64,000 bases of DNA, taken from the NCBI GenBank assembly GCA_003278165.1, contig QCGU01000003.1, positions 1 through 64,000 of the forward strand, read 5' to 3'. Position numbers and translations under genes: made by a program. Positions 41,209 through 51,757 of this stretch are shown one piece after another (the first letter of the stretch is position 1; the number at the start of each line of letters is the position of its first letter). The notes under the pieces are model-generated. The model did not search any database. It was not told the origin of the DNA and saw only the letters and a list, made by a program, of their open reading frames with translations. This DNA is from Pelagibacteraceae bacterium AG-390-A02. Lineage in GTDB: Bacteria > Pseudomonadota > Alphaproteobacteria > Pelagibacterales > Pelagibacteraceae.

Positions 41209-41868
41209 TTATTTTGTTTTTAATAAATTAATATTCTTTTTAATATCTCCATCATTACTTTTAAAAACTGTTGTACCAGATACAAGAATATTAGCACCAG
41301 CTTCAATTGCTATTTTGCAATTATCAAAATTTATCCCACCGTCTATTTCAATATCAAAATTAAGTTTTTCTATTTCTTTAATTTTTTTTAATTCTTTAAT
41401 TTTTTCTAAAACTTCTGGCATGAATTTTTGTCCACCAAATCCAGGATTTACACTCATTATTAAAACTAAATCAATCTTATTTAATAGATTTTTAATTAAA
41501 TCTATACTTGTCTCAGGATTAAGTGAAACACCTACTTTTTTCTTAAGATCTTTTATTTTATTTATCGTTTTTTCTAAATTGTTGGTTGCTTCAGGATGTA
41601 CAGTAATTATATCTGCTCCAGCTTCAGCATACTCTTCTATGTATTTATGCACTGGTGAAATCATTAAATGAACATCAAATTTTAATGAACAATGTTTTCT
41701 AAGAGCTTTAATTACAGGAGGACCTATTGTTAAGTTAGGTACAAAATGACCATCCATAACATCCACATGAATCATATCAGCTCCACCGTCTTCAAGCCTT
41801 TTAATTTCATTACCTAATTGGCTAAAATCAGCTGATAAAATTGATGGTGATATTTGTATATTTTTCAT
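41209..41868 (-). CDS. rpe: Ribulose-phosphate 3-epimerase
   Basis: ISPSILSADFSQLG, MIHVDVMDGHFVPNLTIGP, MSVNPGFGGQKF, EIDGGI. Confidence 0.97.
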   Translation of the reverse strand: MKNIQISPSILSADFSQLGNEIKRLEDGGADMIHVDVMDGHFVPNLTIGPPVIKALRKHCSLKFDVHLMISPVHKYIEEYAEAGADIITVHPEATNNLEKTINKIKDLKKKVGVSLNPETSIDLIKNLLNKIDLVLIMSVNPGFGGQKFMPEVLEKIKELKKIKEIEKLNFDIEIDGGINFDNCKIAIEAGANILVSGTTVFKSNDGDIKKNINLLKTK

Positions 41869-41895
41869 TGATATCTAAAAATACTAGTATCAATT

Positions 41896-42252
41896 TTAAA
41901 ATTTAATTGAATTAAAAAATTGATAAATCTGCCTAGAAATTTCACTCTCAAGAGGAAACGATAACATACCCATAACTGAATATCCCAAGATCCAAGGCAT
42001 TAAATAAAACCTAATCATGAAAAAAAACCAAGCCACATAAAGAGGTACCAATGGTTGAATAATAAAAGAAGGGGTAACAGGTTTAAAAGTTCTTAATAGG
42101 GGATTGGTAAATTTTACGAATGCTTTCATAAAGAAAAAACTTGAGTCTTCTCTTTGAAAGATGTTCATCGCTACTCTCCCAACCAAAGTCCACATGATAA
42201 TCCCTAAAATGTAGTCAATTATATATACTAGGGGATGAAAATTGGCAGACAT
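41896..42252 (-). CDS. Small YggT-like integral membrane protein
   Basis: Hydrophobic helices flanking FTNPLLRTFKPVTPSFIIQPLVPLYVAW, reminiscent of YggT. Confidence 0.5.
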   Translation of the reverse strand: MSANFHPLVYIIDYILGIIMWTLVGRVAMNIFQREDSSFFFMKAFVKFTNPLLRTFKPVTPSFIIQPLVPLYVAWFFFMIRFYLMPWILGYSVMGMLSFPLESEISRQIYQFFNSIKF

Positions 42253-42284
42253 TAAGGAATTTATATTTGATCTTAAAAAAAATA

Positions 42285-42310
42285 AAAGGGGCGAAATTAA
42301 TCGCCCCTTT
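42285..42310 (-). terminator. Rho-independent terminator after the symporter gene
   Basis: 10-bp stem AAAGGGGCGA/TCGCCCCTTT, loop AATTAA, followed on - strand by a T-rich tract. Confidence 0.9.
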
Positions 42311-42320
42311 AAAAGATTGT

Positions 42321-44132
42321 TTATTTTTGGCTAATCACTTGTGTACCCGCAGGCACCCTAGAATCATCAACCATTTTTTGTGTTGCAGCACTAGGTTCTG
42401 AAGTCATTAAACTTACAACAACCATAGCTACTAAGCTAACAGTAGATCCGAAGATACCAAATGTTAACTGAGTAATTCCTAAGAATCCGCTTCCACCACT
42501 TCGTACCCAAACTAGATACGCAAATCCAGAAACTAATCCTAAGACCATACCAGCTATAGCACCTTCTTTATTAGCTCTCTTCCACCATACACCTAGTACA
42601 AGTGGCCAGAACAATCCAGACATCGCAAAGTCAAAAGCCCAGATAACTGAACCTAAAATACCTTGGATCTCCATTGCTGCAATAGTTGCTCCTGCAAAAC
42701 CAATTATTACAAGTAATACCCTTGCTACAACTAGTCTCTTAGCAGTTTCAGCTTTAGGGTCTACCATTTTGTAGTAAACGTCATGCGAGATTGCATTTGC
42801 GATTGCAAGAATCAAACCATCCGCAGTTGACATCGCAGCTGCCAAACCTCCAGCAGCAACTAGACCTGAGATTACATATGGTAATCCTGCAATTTCTGGA
42901 GTTGCTAATACAACGGCTTTACCACCCATGAAGAACTCGTTTAATTCAACAGTTCCATTTCCGTTAAAGTCGCTTACAAACATCAGATTTGCTTGGTTCC
43001 AGTTTTGATACCAATCGATTGCTTGAACTTCTGCAATTGATTTACCAATAATACCTGTTGGTAAGTTTGGATCAATCAAAGCAAGTTTAGATAGTGTCGC
43101 TAACATTGGTGCAGAAGAATAAAGTAGGAAGATAAAGAATACTGACCAACCTACTGATTTTCTTGCTGCTTTTACACTTGGAGTAGTAAAGAACCTCATC
43201 ATTACGTGTGGTAATGAAGCTGTTCCCATCATCATTGCTAATGCTAATGAGATGAAAGCCCAAGGTGTTGCATTTACTTCAGAGTGAGCCTTAGTAATAC
43301 CAGCTAACCCTTTAGGTACTGTAGCTAAATCAGCAGCAGAGTTTTTAACAAAACCAAACTGTTGTTCTAACTCACCGATTCTAGCAACTTCATCAGCTAA
43401 CATGAAGTGTGGGAAGAAACCCGCACCAATGTTGTTACTGATCCAGAATACTGGAAGTAGATAAGCTATAATTAGTACAATGTATTGTGCAACCTGTGTC
43501 CAAGTAACCCCTCTCATACCACCAAGCATTGAACATAGTAAAATACTTACTAGTCCAACATATACTGCGTATTGAAATGGGATATCTAAAGCAACAGCTG
43601 CAATAGTACCTGTAGCGTTAATTTGTGCAGTCACATATGTGAATGATGCAACAGTTAAAACGATAACTGCCATTAATCTTGCAGTATTACCACCGTATCT
43701 TGTACCTACGAAATCTGGAACTGTATAACAGCCAAATTTTCTTAAGTATGGTGCCAATAAAGTTGCAACCAACACATAACCACCTGTCCAACCCACAAGC
43801 AAAGCCATATATCCATAACCTTTGAAGTAAATTCCACCTGCCATTGCAACGAAAGAAGCACCAGACATCCAGTCGGCTGCTGTTGCCATTCCGTTGAATA
43901 CAGTTGGAACCGTTCTTCCAGCTACGTAATAGTTACTTGCTTGGGCTGTTCGAGATAGCCAGCCAATTAGTGCATAGATGAAAATGGTAAAACCTACAAA
44001 GCAAATACCAATTGCTTTTGCAGACATACCCATCTGCTCACCAATTGCCATCAAGATTATGAAACCAATAAATCCACCAGTGTAGATTCCATAAACTTTA
44101 GGCAAGTTATCTATAAAATTACCTTTAATCAT
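42321..44132 (-). CDS. Sodium:solute symporter large subunit (acetate/VC_2705-like type) with EF-hand loop
   Basis: SSS-family TMs (YYVAGRTVPTVFNGMATAADWMSGASFV); paired with small DUF4212 subunit; DFNGNGTVELNE insert. Confidence 0.88.
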   Translation of the reverse strand: MIKGNFIDNLPKVYGIYTGGFIGFIILMAIGEQMGMSAKAIGICFVGFTIFIYALIGWLSRTAQASNYYVAGRTVPTVFNGMATAADWMSGASFVAMAGGIYFKGYGYMALLVGWTGGYVLVATLLAPYLRKFGCYTVPDFVGTRYGGNTARLMAVIVLTVASFTYVTAQINATGTIAAVALDIPFQYAVYVGLVSILLCSMLGGMRGVTWTQVAQYIVLIIAYLLPVFWISNNIGAGFFPHFMLADEVARIGELEQQFGFVKNSAADLATVPKGLAGITKAHSEVNATPWAFISLALAMMMGTASLPHVMMRFFTTPSVKAARKSVGWSVFFIFLLYSSAPMLATLSKLALIDPNLPTGIIGKSIAEVQAIDWYQNWNQANLMFVSDFNGNGTVELNEFFMGGKAVVLATPEIAGLPYVISGLVAAGGLAAAMSTADGLILAIANAISHDVYYKMVDPKAETAKRLVVARVLLVIIGFAGATIAAMEIQGILGSVIWAFDFAMSGLFWPLVLGVWWKRANKEGAIAGMVLGLVSGFAYLVWVRSGGSGFLGITQLTFGIFGSTVSLVAMVVVSLMTSEPSAATQKMVDDSRVPAGTQVISQK

Positions 44133-44392
44133 TAGTCGTCTCCTTTTTCACTGAAGCCGAACTCTTCATCAATTTTTTCTTGTCTACCCGCAAACCAGAA
44201 AATAAGGATTACAAATATTGCAAGAGAACCTTGACATGTGAACCAATAAGTTAATGGATACCCAAATGGTCCAGTAACTTCGTTCATTTCAGCTCCGAAA
44301 AGGAATATACCCATTGAGAATACAGCCCAGATTGCTAGTGTTACAAATAGCAAACCTCTGGTCTTTTCCCAGTGTTGAGCGTTTTTCGCCAT
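44132..44392 (-). CDS. DUF4212 sodium/substrate symporter small subunit
   Basis: Two-TM protein with GAEMNEVTGPFGYPLTYWFTCQGSLAIFVILIFWFA. Confidence 0.85.
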   Translation of the reverse strand: MAKNAQHWEKTRGLLFVTLAIWAVFSMGIFLFGAEMNEVTGPFGYPLTYWFTCQGSLAIFVILIFWFAGRQEKIDEEFGFSEKGDD

Positions 44393-44514
44393 GTATACCT
44401 CTCTTTTTTAGTTATAACTGGTAAAACCATAACCATTATGAAAGAGAATAAAAGTGTAAAATTCGCCGTATTAGGTTAATTTTTTCATATATTTTCAATA
44501 AAATTAACTTTTTT

Positions 44515-45138
44515 ATGATTAAAAAAAAATTTAGTTGGAAAGATTTATCTTTGAGTGATTTCAAAGTTTATTTTTTTTCTTTATTTAAAGCTTTTATTCC
44601 TAAATCAAAAATTAAAACTTTAGATGAGTTAGAAGAATTTATCCAAACAAAATCTGCATGGGTATCTCAAGTTACACTTTATAGTTATTTAAAAACTAGA
44701 ATGGGAACAAGATATGTTCTCCATTTTGATAATGATGAATTTATGAAATCTGTAAATGAAGCTAAATGGAATATCTATTCTGTTGCTCTTCAAGATTTAA
44801 CTTTTTTTACTTTTTCATATCTAAAAGTTCATTCTAATTTTCACGAAATAGATAAGTCTAAAGAAATTTTTCTAAAAATTTTAGATGATGAAACTACAAA
44901 TAATATGCCTTCAAATATTATTGAAGAAGCAAAAAAAGAATTTGATGAAAGAATTATTAAAATTGATTGGGAAAAGTATTACAATGACCGTCCATTTAAC
45001 CCAAGTGCTCTGTCTCTGTATAAATGGGCACCTATAGCTGACGAACTAAAAACTCTTGATAGAAAAATAGTTTTAAACTCTGCTATTTTAAAATGGGACG
45101 TTATAAAAAAAGAATTTAAAGATAGAATACAGTTTTAA
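44515..45138 (+). CDS. Hypothetical protein between symporter and acs
   Basis: Intact 207-aa ORF; no recognised motif. Confidence 0.7.
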   Translation: MIKKKFSWKDLSLSDFKVYFFSLFKAFIPKSKIKTLDELEEFIQTKSAWVSQVTLYSYLKTRMGTRYVLHFDNDEFMKSVNEAKWNIYSVALQDLTFFTFSYLKVHSNFHEIDKSKEIFLKILDDETTNNMPSNIIEEAKKEFDERIIKIDWEKYYNDRPFNPSALSLYKWAPIADELKTLDRKIVLNSAILKWDVIKKEFKDRIQF

Positions 45139-47201
45139 ATATTTTTTCTGTTTTCAACTAAACTATCTACAACGCTAGGATCAGCCAAAGTAGTTGTATC
45201 TCCTAATTGACCATGTTCATTTGCAGCGATTTTTCTTAAAATTCTTCTCATAATTTTTCCAGATCTTGTTTTTGGAAGTCCCGGAGTGAAATGAATTAAG
45301 TCAGGTGTAGCAAGTGGACCAATCTGTTTTCTAACCCAAAGTTTTAGATCTCTTTCAAGTTCACCAGTTTCTCTTTCACCAGCATTTAATGTTACGTAAC
45401 AATACAATCCATTACCTTTAATATCGTGTGGGTAACCTACGACTGCTGCCTCTGCTACCTTTGGATGAGCTACAAATGCACTTTCAATTTCAGCAGTACC
45501 CAAATTGTGTCCTGATACAATAATTACATCATCTACCCGACCTGTAATCCAGTAATATCCATCTTTATCTCTTCGACATCCGTCACCAGTAAAATATTTA
45601 CCCTCAAACTGAGAAAAATAAGTATCAATAAATCTTTGATGATCACCATATACTGTTCTCATTTGTCCAGGCCATGATTGTGCTATACAAAGTCTTCCTT
45701 CTCCGGCTCCTTTAATTTCTTTACCTGATTTATCAACTAACAGAGGTTTTATTCCATAAAATGGCTTTGTTGCAGAACCAGGTTTTAGAGGAATAGCACC
45801 TGTTTGAGGAGCAATTAATATCCCTCCTGTTTCTGTCTGCCACCATGTATCTACAATTGGGCACTTAGAATTTCCAACTGTTTTATAATACCACATCCAA
45901 GCTTCAGGGTTTATTGGTTCACCAACAGTTCCAAGTAATTTTAAAGATTTTCTAGAAGTTTTTTTGACAGGCTTATCACCTTCTCTCATTAGGGCTCTGA
46001 TCGCAGTAGGCGCAGTATAAAAAGTATTTACTTTGTATTTATCTACTATCTGCCACCATCTAGAACTATCAGGATAGTTTGGTATTCCTTCAAACATTAT
46101 AGTTGTTGCGCCATTCGAAAGGGGACCATAGATAATATAACTATGACCTGTTACCCAACCAATGTCGGCAGTACACCAATAAATATCTTTTGGTTTGTAA
46201 TTAAATATATATTGATGAGTCATTGATGCATACACCATGTACCCACCTGTTGTATGTAGAACTCCTTTTGGTTTTCCAGTTGAACCCGATGTGTATAAAA
46301 TAAATAAAGGATCTTCTGCGTTCATTTCTTCAGGCTCACACTGAGAAGGAACATCTTTAATTAAATCATGATACCAGACATCTCTATCATAATTCCAACC
46401 AATTGAATTACCAGTACGTTTAACGACGATACATTTTTTTACGTTAGGACAGCTCTCTAATGCTTCATCGGTTGTTTCTTTTAAAGGAATAGTTTTTCCA
46501 CCTCTAACACCTTCATCAGCTGTAATTATATATTCAGATTCACAGTCATTCACTCTTCCCGAAATAGAGTCTGCTGAAAACCCTCCAAAAATAATTGAGT
46601 GAACTGCGCCAATTCTAACGCATGCCAACATTAAAATAGCAAGCTCAGGTATCATTGTTAGATAAATTGTAACTCTGTCTCCCTTTTTAATACCTAATTT
46701 TTTTAAACCATTTGCAGCTTTAGAAACTTTTTGGTGAAGTTGTTTGTAAGTTATTTTTTGACTATCTTTTGGGTCATCACCAACCCAAATTATTGCTGTT
46801 TTATCTTTTTTGTCTTTTAAATGTCTATCAATACAGTTTGCGGATGCATTTAGTGTCCCATCTTCAAACCATTTAATTTTAACTTCTTTAGAACTATATT
46901 TAACATCTTTAATTTTTTTATACGGTTTAATCCAAGTAATTCTTTTTCCTTCTTTTTTCCAAAATTCATCGTTATTTTTAATAGATTGAGAATATTTTTG
47001 TTCATATTTACTTTTGTTAGCTAAACTGCTTTTAATCCATTCAGGTTTAGTTTTTATAACCAATTCTGGAGTAGTTTTTTCACCTTGTTTTAAATTTTTT
47101 TTTGATTTTTTTCTTTTAACTTTAGTTTTTTTCTTAACTCCAGTTTTCTTTATTACTTTAGTTTTTTTTTTAGATTTTGCTTTTTTCTTTTTTTTTGGCA
47201 T
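45135..47201 (-). CDS. acs: Acetyl-CoA synthetase with Lys-rich N-terminal extension
   Basis: [45 protein letters not shown]-term [16 protein letters not shown]... Confidence 0.96.
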   Translation of the reverse strand: MPKKKKKAKSKKKTKVIKKTGVKKKTKVKRKKSKKNLKQGEKTTPELVIKTKPEWIKSSLANKSKYEQKYSQSIKNNDEFWKKEGKRITWIKPYKKIKDVKYSSKEVKIKWFEDGTLNASANCIDRHLKDKKDKTAIIWVGDDPKDSQKITYKQLHQKVSKAANGLKKLGIKKGDRVTIYLTMIPELAILMLACVRIGAVHSIIFGGFSADSISGRVNDCESEYIITADEGVRGGKTIPLKETTDEALESCPNVKKCIVVKRTGNSIGWNYDRDVWYHDLIKDVPSQCEPEEMNAEDPLFILYTSGSTGKPKGVLHTTGGYMVYASMTHQYIFNYKPKDIYWCTADIGWVTGHSYIIYGPLSNGATTIMFEGIPNYPDSSRWWQIVDKYKVNTFYTAPTAIRALMREGDKPVKKTSRKSLKLLGTVGEPINPEAWMWYYKTVGNSKCPIVDTWWQTETGGILIAPQTGAIPLKPGSATKPFYGIKPLLVDKSGKEIKGAGEGRLCIAQSWPGQMRTVYGDHQRFIDTYFSQFEGKYFTGDGCRRDKDGYYWITGRVDDVIIVSGHNLGTAEIESAFVAHPKVAEAAVVGYPHDIKGNGLYCYVTLNAGERETGELERDLKLWVRKQIGPLATPDLIHFTPGLPKTRSGKIMRRILRKIAANEHGQLGDTTTLADPSVVDSLVENRKNI

Positions 47202-47214
47202 GGATTATTTTTTT

Positions 47215-47628
47215 TTAAATTTTACTCATGTTATTTATAATTTTCCAGCTTTTATCATCAATTGGCATTACTGAAAGTCTACTTTGTTTAATAAGCGCTA
47301 AATCCCTTAAATCCTTATTTTTTTTGATATTTTCAAGTGTCACTGTTTTAGAGAACTTACTTATAAATTGGACTGTTACTGCAACAAATCTCCCGGTCTT
47401 GTCAGTTTTATCTAAATAGTGTTCTTTAATTACTTTTACTATTCCAACTATTTCTTTACCAATATTAGAGTGATAAAAAAAACATAGATCACCCTTCTTC
47501 ATGCTTTTTAGATTATTTGCTGCTTGATAATTTCTAACACCATCCCACGGTGCACCTTTTTTGCCAGCTTTTATTTGTTGATCAATTGACCAAACATTTG
47601 GTTCAGATTTTAATAACCAGTATTTCAT
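47215..47628 (-). CDS. EVE (PUA-like) domain protein
   Basis: YWLLKSEPNVWSIDQQ, WDGVRNYQAANNLKSMKKGDLCFFYHSN. Confidence 0.95.
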   Translation of the reverse strand: MKYWLLKSEPNVWSIDQQIKAGKKGAPWDGVRNYQAANNLKSMKKGDLCFFYHSNIGKEIVGIVKVIKEHYLDKTDKTGRFVAVTVQFISKFSKTVTLENIKKNKDLRDLALIKQSRLSVMPIDDKSWKIINNMSKI

Positions 47629-48701
47629 TACAATTGTACTCCTGCTCCTTTTAAAAATGTAGCTTTCTCATCCAAAGGCCATCTTGGTTTTGCTGGATAA
47701 TCTAAATTATTAAATTCATTTAACTTATATTTCTCAAGACCTACCATTGCAATCATTGCAGCATTGTCCCCACAAAGTTCTATTGGCGGGAATATACTTT
47801 TATAATTATTAGCCTCACATAAATTAATTAACATGGATCTAATTTTTTTGTTAGCAGCAACTCCGCCAGCTACTACAAAAACTTTTTCTTTTAATTCATT
47901 TTCTTTTTCAAATTCTTCAAATGCTATCCTCGTTTTTTTATTAAGAATATCCTCGACTGTTTTTTGAAAAGAAGCTGCCAAGTCAAATTTTTCTTGCTCT
48001 GTTTTTATAGATTTTGCAATTTTTAAAATTGCAGTTTTTAATCCTGCAAAAGATAAATTACATCCACCTTTATTAAAAATTGGTTTAGGTAAATCATATT
48101 TTTCTGGGTTTCCTTTTTTTGCTAAAACTTCGATTTGTGGTCCACCAGGAAATTCAATTCCTAAAAGTTTAGCTGTTTTATCAAAGGCTTCACCTAATGC
48201 ATCATCAATAGTAGTTCCTAATCTTTTATATTTTCCAAGACCTTGAACACTTAGATATTGTGAATGACCCCCTGAAATTAGTAATAATAGATAGGGATAA
48301 TTTAAATGAGAATTTAACTTAGGACTTAATGCATGACCTTCAAGATGGTTAACTGCAATGAAAGGTTTATTGATTGCGGTTGCAAAAGCTTTTCCGAAAC
48401 TTAAACCAACTGATAAACAAACAATTAAACCGGGGCCAGCAGTTGAAGCAACAGCATCAATTTCTTCAATTTTTTTTCCACTATCAGAGATTGCTTTTTC
48501 AACAATCCAATCAATTTTTTCGACGTGTGATCTTGCAGCTAGTTCAGGGACCACTCCCCCAAATTCTTTGTGAACATCGACCTGACTAGAAACAATATTA
48601 GATAAAACTGTTGGAATTCCTTTGTCATTTTCAGTTATTAAAGATGCTGCTGTCTCATCACAGCTAGTTTCTATTCCAAGAATTAAGGGTTTTTTACTCA
48701 T
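47628..48701 (-). CDS. tsaD: tRNA t6A biosynthesis protein TsaD
   Basis: ILGIETSCDETAASL, NHLEGHALS, LLLISGGHSQYL, VAGGVAANKKIR. Confidence 0.97.
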   Translation of the reverse strand: MSKKPLILGIETSCDETAASLITENDKGIPTVLSNIVSSQVDVHKEFGGVVPELAARSHVEKIDWIVEKAISDSGKKIEEIDAVASTAGPGLIVCLSVGLSFGKAFATAINKPFIAVNHLEGHALSPKLNSHLNYPYLLLLISGGHSQYLSVQGLGKYKRLGTTIDDALGEAFDKTAKLLGIEFPGGPQIEVLAKKGNPEKYDLPKPIFNKGGCNLSFAGLKTAILKIAKSIKTEQEKFDLAASFQKTVEDILNKKTRIAFEEFEKENELKEKVFVVAGGVAANKKIRSMLINLCEANNYKSIFPPIELCGDNAAMIAMVGLEKYKLNEFNNLDYPAKPRWPLDEKATFLKGAGVQL

Positions 48702-48756
48702 TCAAATAGTTTTTAATAATTGTACAATCTCAATACAAGTAAGAAATAAATTTTTA

Positions 48757-49674
48757 ATGAATAGAAAAATTATAATAGGTTCTAGAGGAAGTAAATTAGC
48801 TTTGCTTTATGCGCAAAAAGCTAAAGATAAAATTATTGAAGCTTTAAATTTACCAGATGATCAGATTATTATTCAAACTATTACAACAAAAGGTGATCAA
48901 ATACAGGACCAAAGATTATCTGAAGTTGGTGGTAAAGGTCTATTTTCGAGTACAATCGAAAAAGAACTTAAAGAAAAAAAAATTGATATAGCCGTTCATG
49001 CATTGAAAGATATGCCAGCAATCGAAACTAAGGGACTAAGAACAGACTCATTTTTAGAGAGAACAGATCCAAGAGAAATTCTAATAACAAATGACAAGAA
49101 AAATATTAAAGAATTAAAACAAAATGCAATAGTGGGAACTTCATCTTATAGAAGAGAATTTCAAATTAAAAAAATAAGATCAGATGTTAGCTGCAAACTA
49201 ATAAGAGGAAATGTAGATACTAGAATTAAAAAGTTAAAGGAAGGCATTTATGATGCAATAATTTTATCTTATACAGGTATTAAATATTTAAATTTAAATA
49301 ATGAGATTTCAGAAATTTTTTCGACTGATCAGATTATTCCAAGTGCAGGCCAAGGTATTATTGCTTTACAGTGTAGAGACGATGACAGTGAAATCATATC
49401 AGTTTTAGAAAAAATAAATCACAAAGACACATATAAGAGAGCTCACATTGAAAGAAATATTTTAAAAGTATTGGAAGGTGATTGTGAAACAGCAATAGGT
49501 GCTCATTCAATTATAGAAGGGAACAAAATTACAGTTGAAGCTGAACTATTTTCATTAGATGGTTCTCAAATATTTTATGAAAAAAAATCTGGTAATATTG
49601 AAATGTTTAAAGAAATTGGAATTGAAGTTGGTGATGCTTTAAAAATTAAATCAAATAATTCATATAAAAAGTAA
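48757..49674 (+). CDS. hemC: Hydroxymethylbilane synthase
   Basis: IIIGSRGSKLALLYA, HALKDMPA, GTSSYRREFQ, RGNVDTRI, EGDCETAIGA; start moved from 48622 to 48757. Confidence 0.96.
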   Translation: MNRKIIIGSRGSKLALLYAQKAKDKIIEALNLPDDQIIIQTITTKGDQIQDQRLSEVGGKGLFSSTIEKELKEKKIDIAVHALKDMPAIETKGLRTDSFLERTDPREILITNDKKNIKELKQNAIVGTSSYRREFQIKKIRSDVSCKLIRGNVDTRIKKLKEGIYDAIILSYTGIKYLNLNNEISEIFSTDQIIPSAGQGIIALQCRDDDSEIISVLEKINHKDTYKRAHIERNILKVLEGDCETAIGAHSIIEGNKITVEAELFSLDGSQIFYEKKSGNIEMFKEIGIEVGDALKIKSNNSYKK

Positions 49675-49675
49675 A

Positions 49676-50374
49676 ATGCATATTTTGTTAACTAGACCCT
49701 TAGAAGATTGTTCAGAAATGATAGTAAAGTTTCAATCTTTAGACCACAAAGTTTCTCACCTTCCATTAATAAATGTTGAAAAAGTTTATCATGAAAAAAT
49801 TAACTTTGCTGATTATGGTGGTGTAATTTTTACAAGTTCCAATGCTGTAAAAAATTTAAGTGTAGAAAATTTAAATAAAAAACTAATTTGTTTTTGTGTT
49901 GGTGGTACAACAGAAAAAAAAGCTAGAAGTTTGGGATTTCAAAACACAATCGCTGCAGAAGGAAATGTTTCAAACCTTAAAGAACTAATTTTGCAAAATT
50001 ATGAATTAAAAGAAACTCCTCTCCTTTATGTAAGTGGTGAGATCATATCAACTGATTTAGACCAACAATTACTAAGAGAAGGCTATGTTGTTAAAAGAAT
50101 TATAAATTATAAGGTAAATCATACTGAAAAATTTGATGAAAATTTTGTTAACGAATTAAAGCAGAATATGCCAGACATTGTTTATGTTTATTCTCAAAAC
50201 AGTGCCTCCAGTTTCTTAAATTTTATAAAAATCTATCAAACAGAAAACCTTTGGATGAATACAAACTTGATGTGCATAGGTGAAAAAACCTCGTCAATAT
50301 TGAATGAAATTAAATGGAAAAAGATATTTCTTTTTAATCCTGGAGAAGAAGAGTTTTTGTTATATAAAATTTAG
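49676..50374 (+). CDS. hemD: Uroporphyrinogen-III synthase
   Basis: LLTRPLEDC, VIFTSSNAVKNL; adjacent to hemC. Confidence 0.85.
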   Translation: MHILLTRPLEDCSEMIVKFQSLDHKVSHLPLINVEKVYHEKINFADYGGVIFTSSNAVKNLSVENLNKKLICFCVGGTTEKKARSLGFQNTIAAEGNVSNLKELILQNYELKETPLLYVSGEIISTDLDQQLLREGYVVKRIINYKVNHTEKFDENFVNELKQNMPDIVYVYSQNSASSFLNFIKIYQTENLWMNTNLMCIGEKTSSILNEIKWKKIFLFNPGEEEFLLYKI

Positions 50375-50376
50375 GT

Positions 50377-51462
50377 ATGGAATTAATAAATAATTTTTCT
50401 GAGATATTCTTATCTGTTTGGAGTAGAGGAATACTTGGTGTTGATATTTTTCAAATTTTAATTGGAATAGGTATATTCTTACTTTTTTTAGTCTTTAGAG
50501 GATTAATTAGTAAGTTAATTATAAAAAAATTAGAAATTATATCAAAAAGAACAACAAATAAATTAGACGATACTTTTGTTCAGTCATTAATTGGTCCAGC
50601 TAGATTTTTACCGATTGTATTAGGTTTTTTTATTGCAAGTTATTATATGACATTTTCAACAGAGGGAAGAGAAGTAGTTGATACAATTAATAGAACGTTA
50701 ATTACGATATTAATATTTTGGGTTATTCATCAGATTATTGAACCCATTTCATATATCTTAAGTGGACTAGATAAACTTTTAACCAGAGAACTTATTGGTT
50801 GGATTATTAAATCACTTAAGATCTTAATATTTATTTTAGGATTAGCTGCGGTACTAGAATTATGGGGAATTAAGATAGGTCCTATTATTGCTGGTCTTGG
50901 TTTGTTTGGGGTTGCAGTTGCACTTGGAGCACAAGATTTATTTAAAAATTTAATTTCTGGAATTTTAGTATTAGTTGAAAAAAGATTTAAAATTGGAGAC
51001 TGGATTGCAGTTGATGGAATCATTGAAGGTACAGTTGAAAAAATTGGTTTTAGATCCACAACAATTAGAAAGTTTGACAAATCTCTAGCTATTATTCCTA
51101 ATTTTCAATTTGCAGAAAATGCTGTTGTCAATGTGAGTGAAACATCTAATTGGAGAATTAGATGGATAATTACTTTGCAGTACGACTCCACAATTGATCA
51201 ATTGAAAAAAATAAGAGAGGAAATTGAGAGTTATATTAATAACAGTAAAGATTTTAATCAATCAACTGGGGTCGCAGTTAGAATTGAGAAGTTTTCTGAT
51301 AGCTCAATAGATTTACTGGTAAGATGTTTTACAGACTCAAATAGTTGGAGTAATTCACTGGAAGTTAAGGAGAGATTGGCAATTCAAATTAAGCAGATTG
51401 TAGAAAATAATAATGCTTCTTTTGCTTTCCCAAGTCAGTCAATTTATGTTGAGAAAAAATGA
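50377..51462 (+). CDS. MscS-family mechanosensitive channel
   Basis: GLGLFGVAVALGAQDLFKNLISGILVLVEKRFKIGDWI. Confidence 0.93.
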   Translation: MELINNFSEIFLSVWSRGILGVDIFQILIGIGIFLLFLVFRGLISKLIIKKLEIISKRTTNKLDDTFVQSLIGPARFLPIVLGFFIASYYMTFSTEGREVVDTINRTLITILIFWVIHQIIEPISYILSGLDKLLTRELIGWIIKSLKILIFILGLAAVLELWGIKIGPIIAGLGLFGVAVALGAQDLFKNLISGILVLVEKRFKIGDWIAVDGIIEGTVEKIGFRSTTIRKFDKSLAIIPNFQFAENAVVNVSETSNWRIRWIITLQYDSTIDQLKKIREEIESYINNSKDFNQSTGVAVRIEKFSDSSIDLLVRCFTDSNSWSNSLEVKERLAIQIKQIVENNNASFAFPSQSIYVEKK

Positions 51463-51749
51463 TAGCAATTTTTTATTTAGTTTTACAGATATTGAAACTG
51501 TATTCTTATGTTGTAATAGCAAATGTAATAATAAGTTGGTTGATAGCTTTTAATGTTTTAAATACCCAAAACAGATTTGTTTATTCAATTTTAGAGCTTA
51601 CATATAAATTAACTGAGCCAATACTTAATAAAATCAGACGTTTTTTGCCTAATTTAGGATCGCTAGATATCTCACCAATCGTTCTTCTTTTATTGATTTG
51701 GTTTATTGAAATGTGTATGAAGCTCTACATTGCACCAATAATATTTTAG
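51459..51749 (+). CDS. YggT family membrane protein
   Basis: YSYVVIANVIISWLIAFNVLNTQN...LTEPILNKIRRFLPNLGSLDISPIVLLLLI. Confidence 0.92.
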   Translation: MIAIFYLVLQILKLYSYVVIANVIISWLIAFNVLNTQNRFVYSILELTYKLTEPILNKIRRFLPNLGSLDISPIVLLLLIWFIEMCMKLYIAPIIF

Positions 51750-51757
51750 AAATTAAA

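Noticed and set aside
44475-44508. 9-bp inverted repeat GTTAATTTT/AAAATTAAC considered as a terminator or riboswitch
   Set aside because: Very AT-rich, 16-nt spacer, no GC stem; mentioned only as weak supporting detail of the acetate locus.
48622-48756. Upstream extension of hemC over tsaD
   Set aside because: Antisense to tsaD; HMBS homology starts at MNRKIIIGSRGS (48757).
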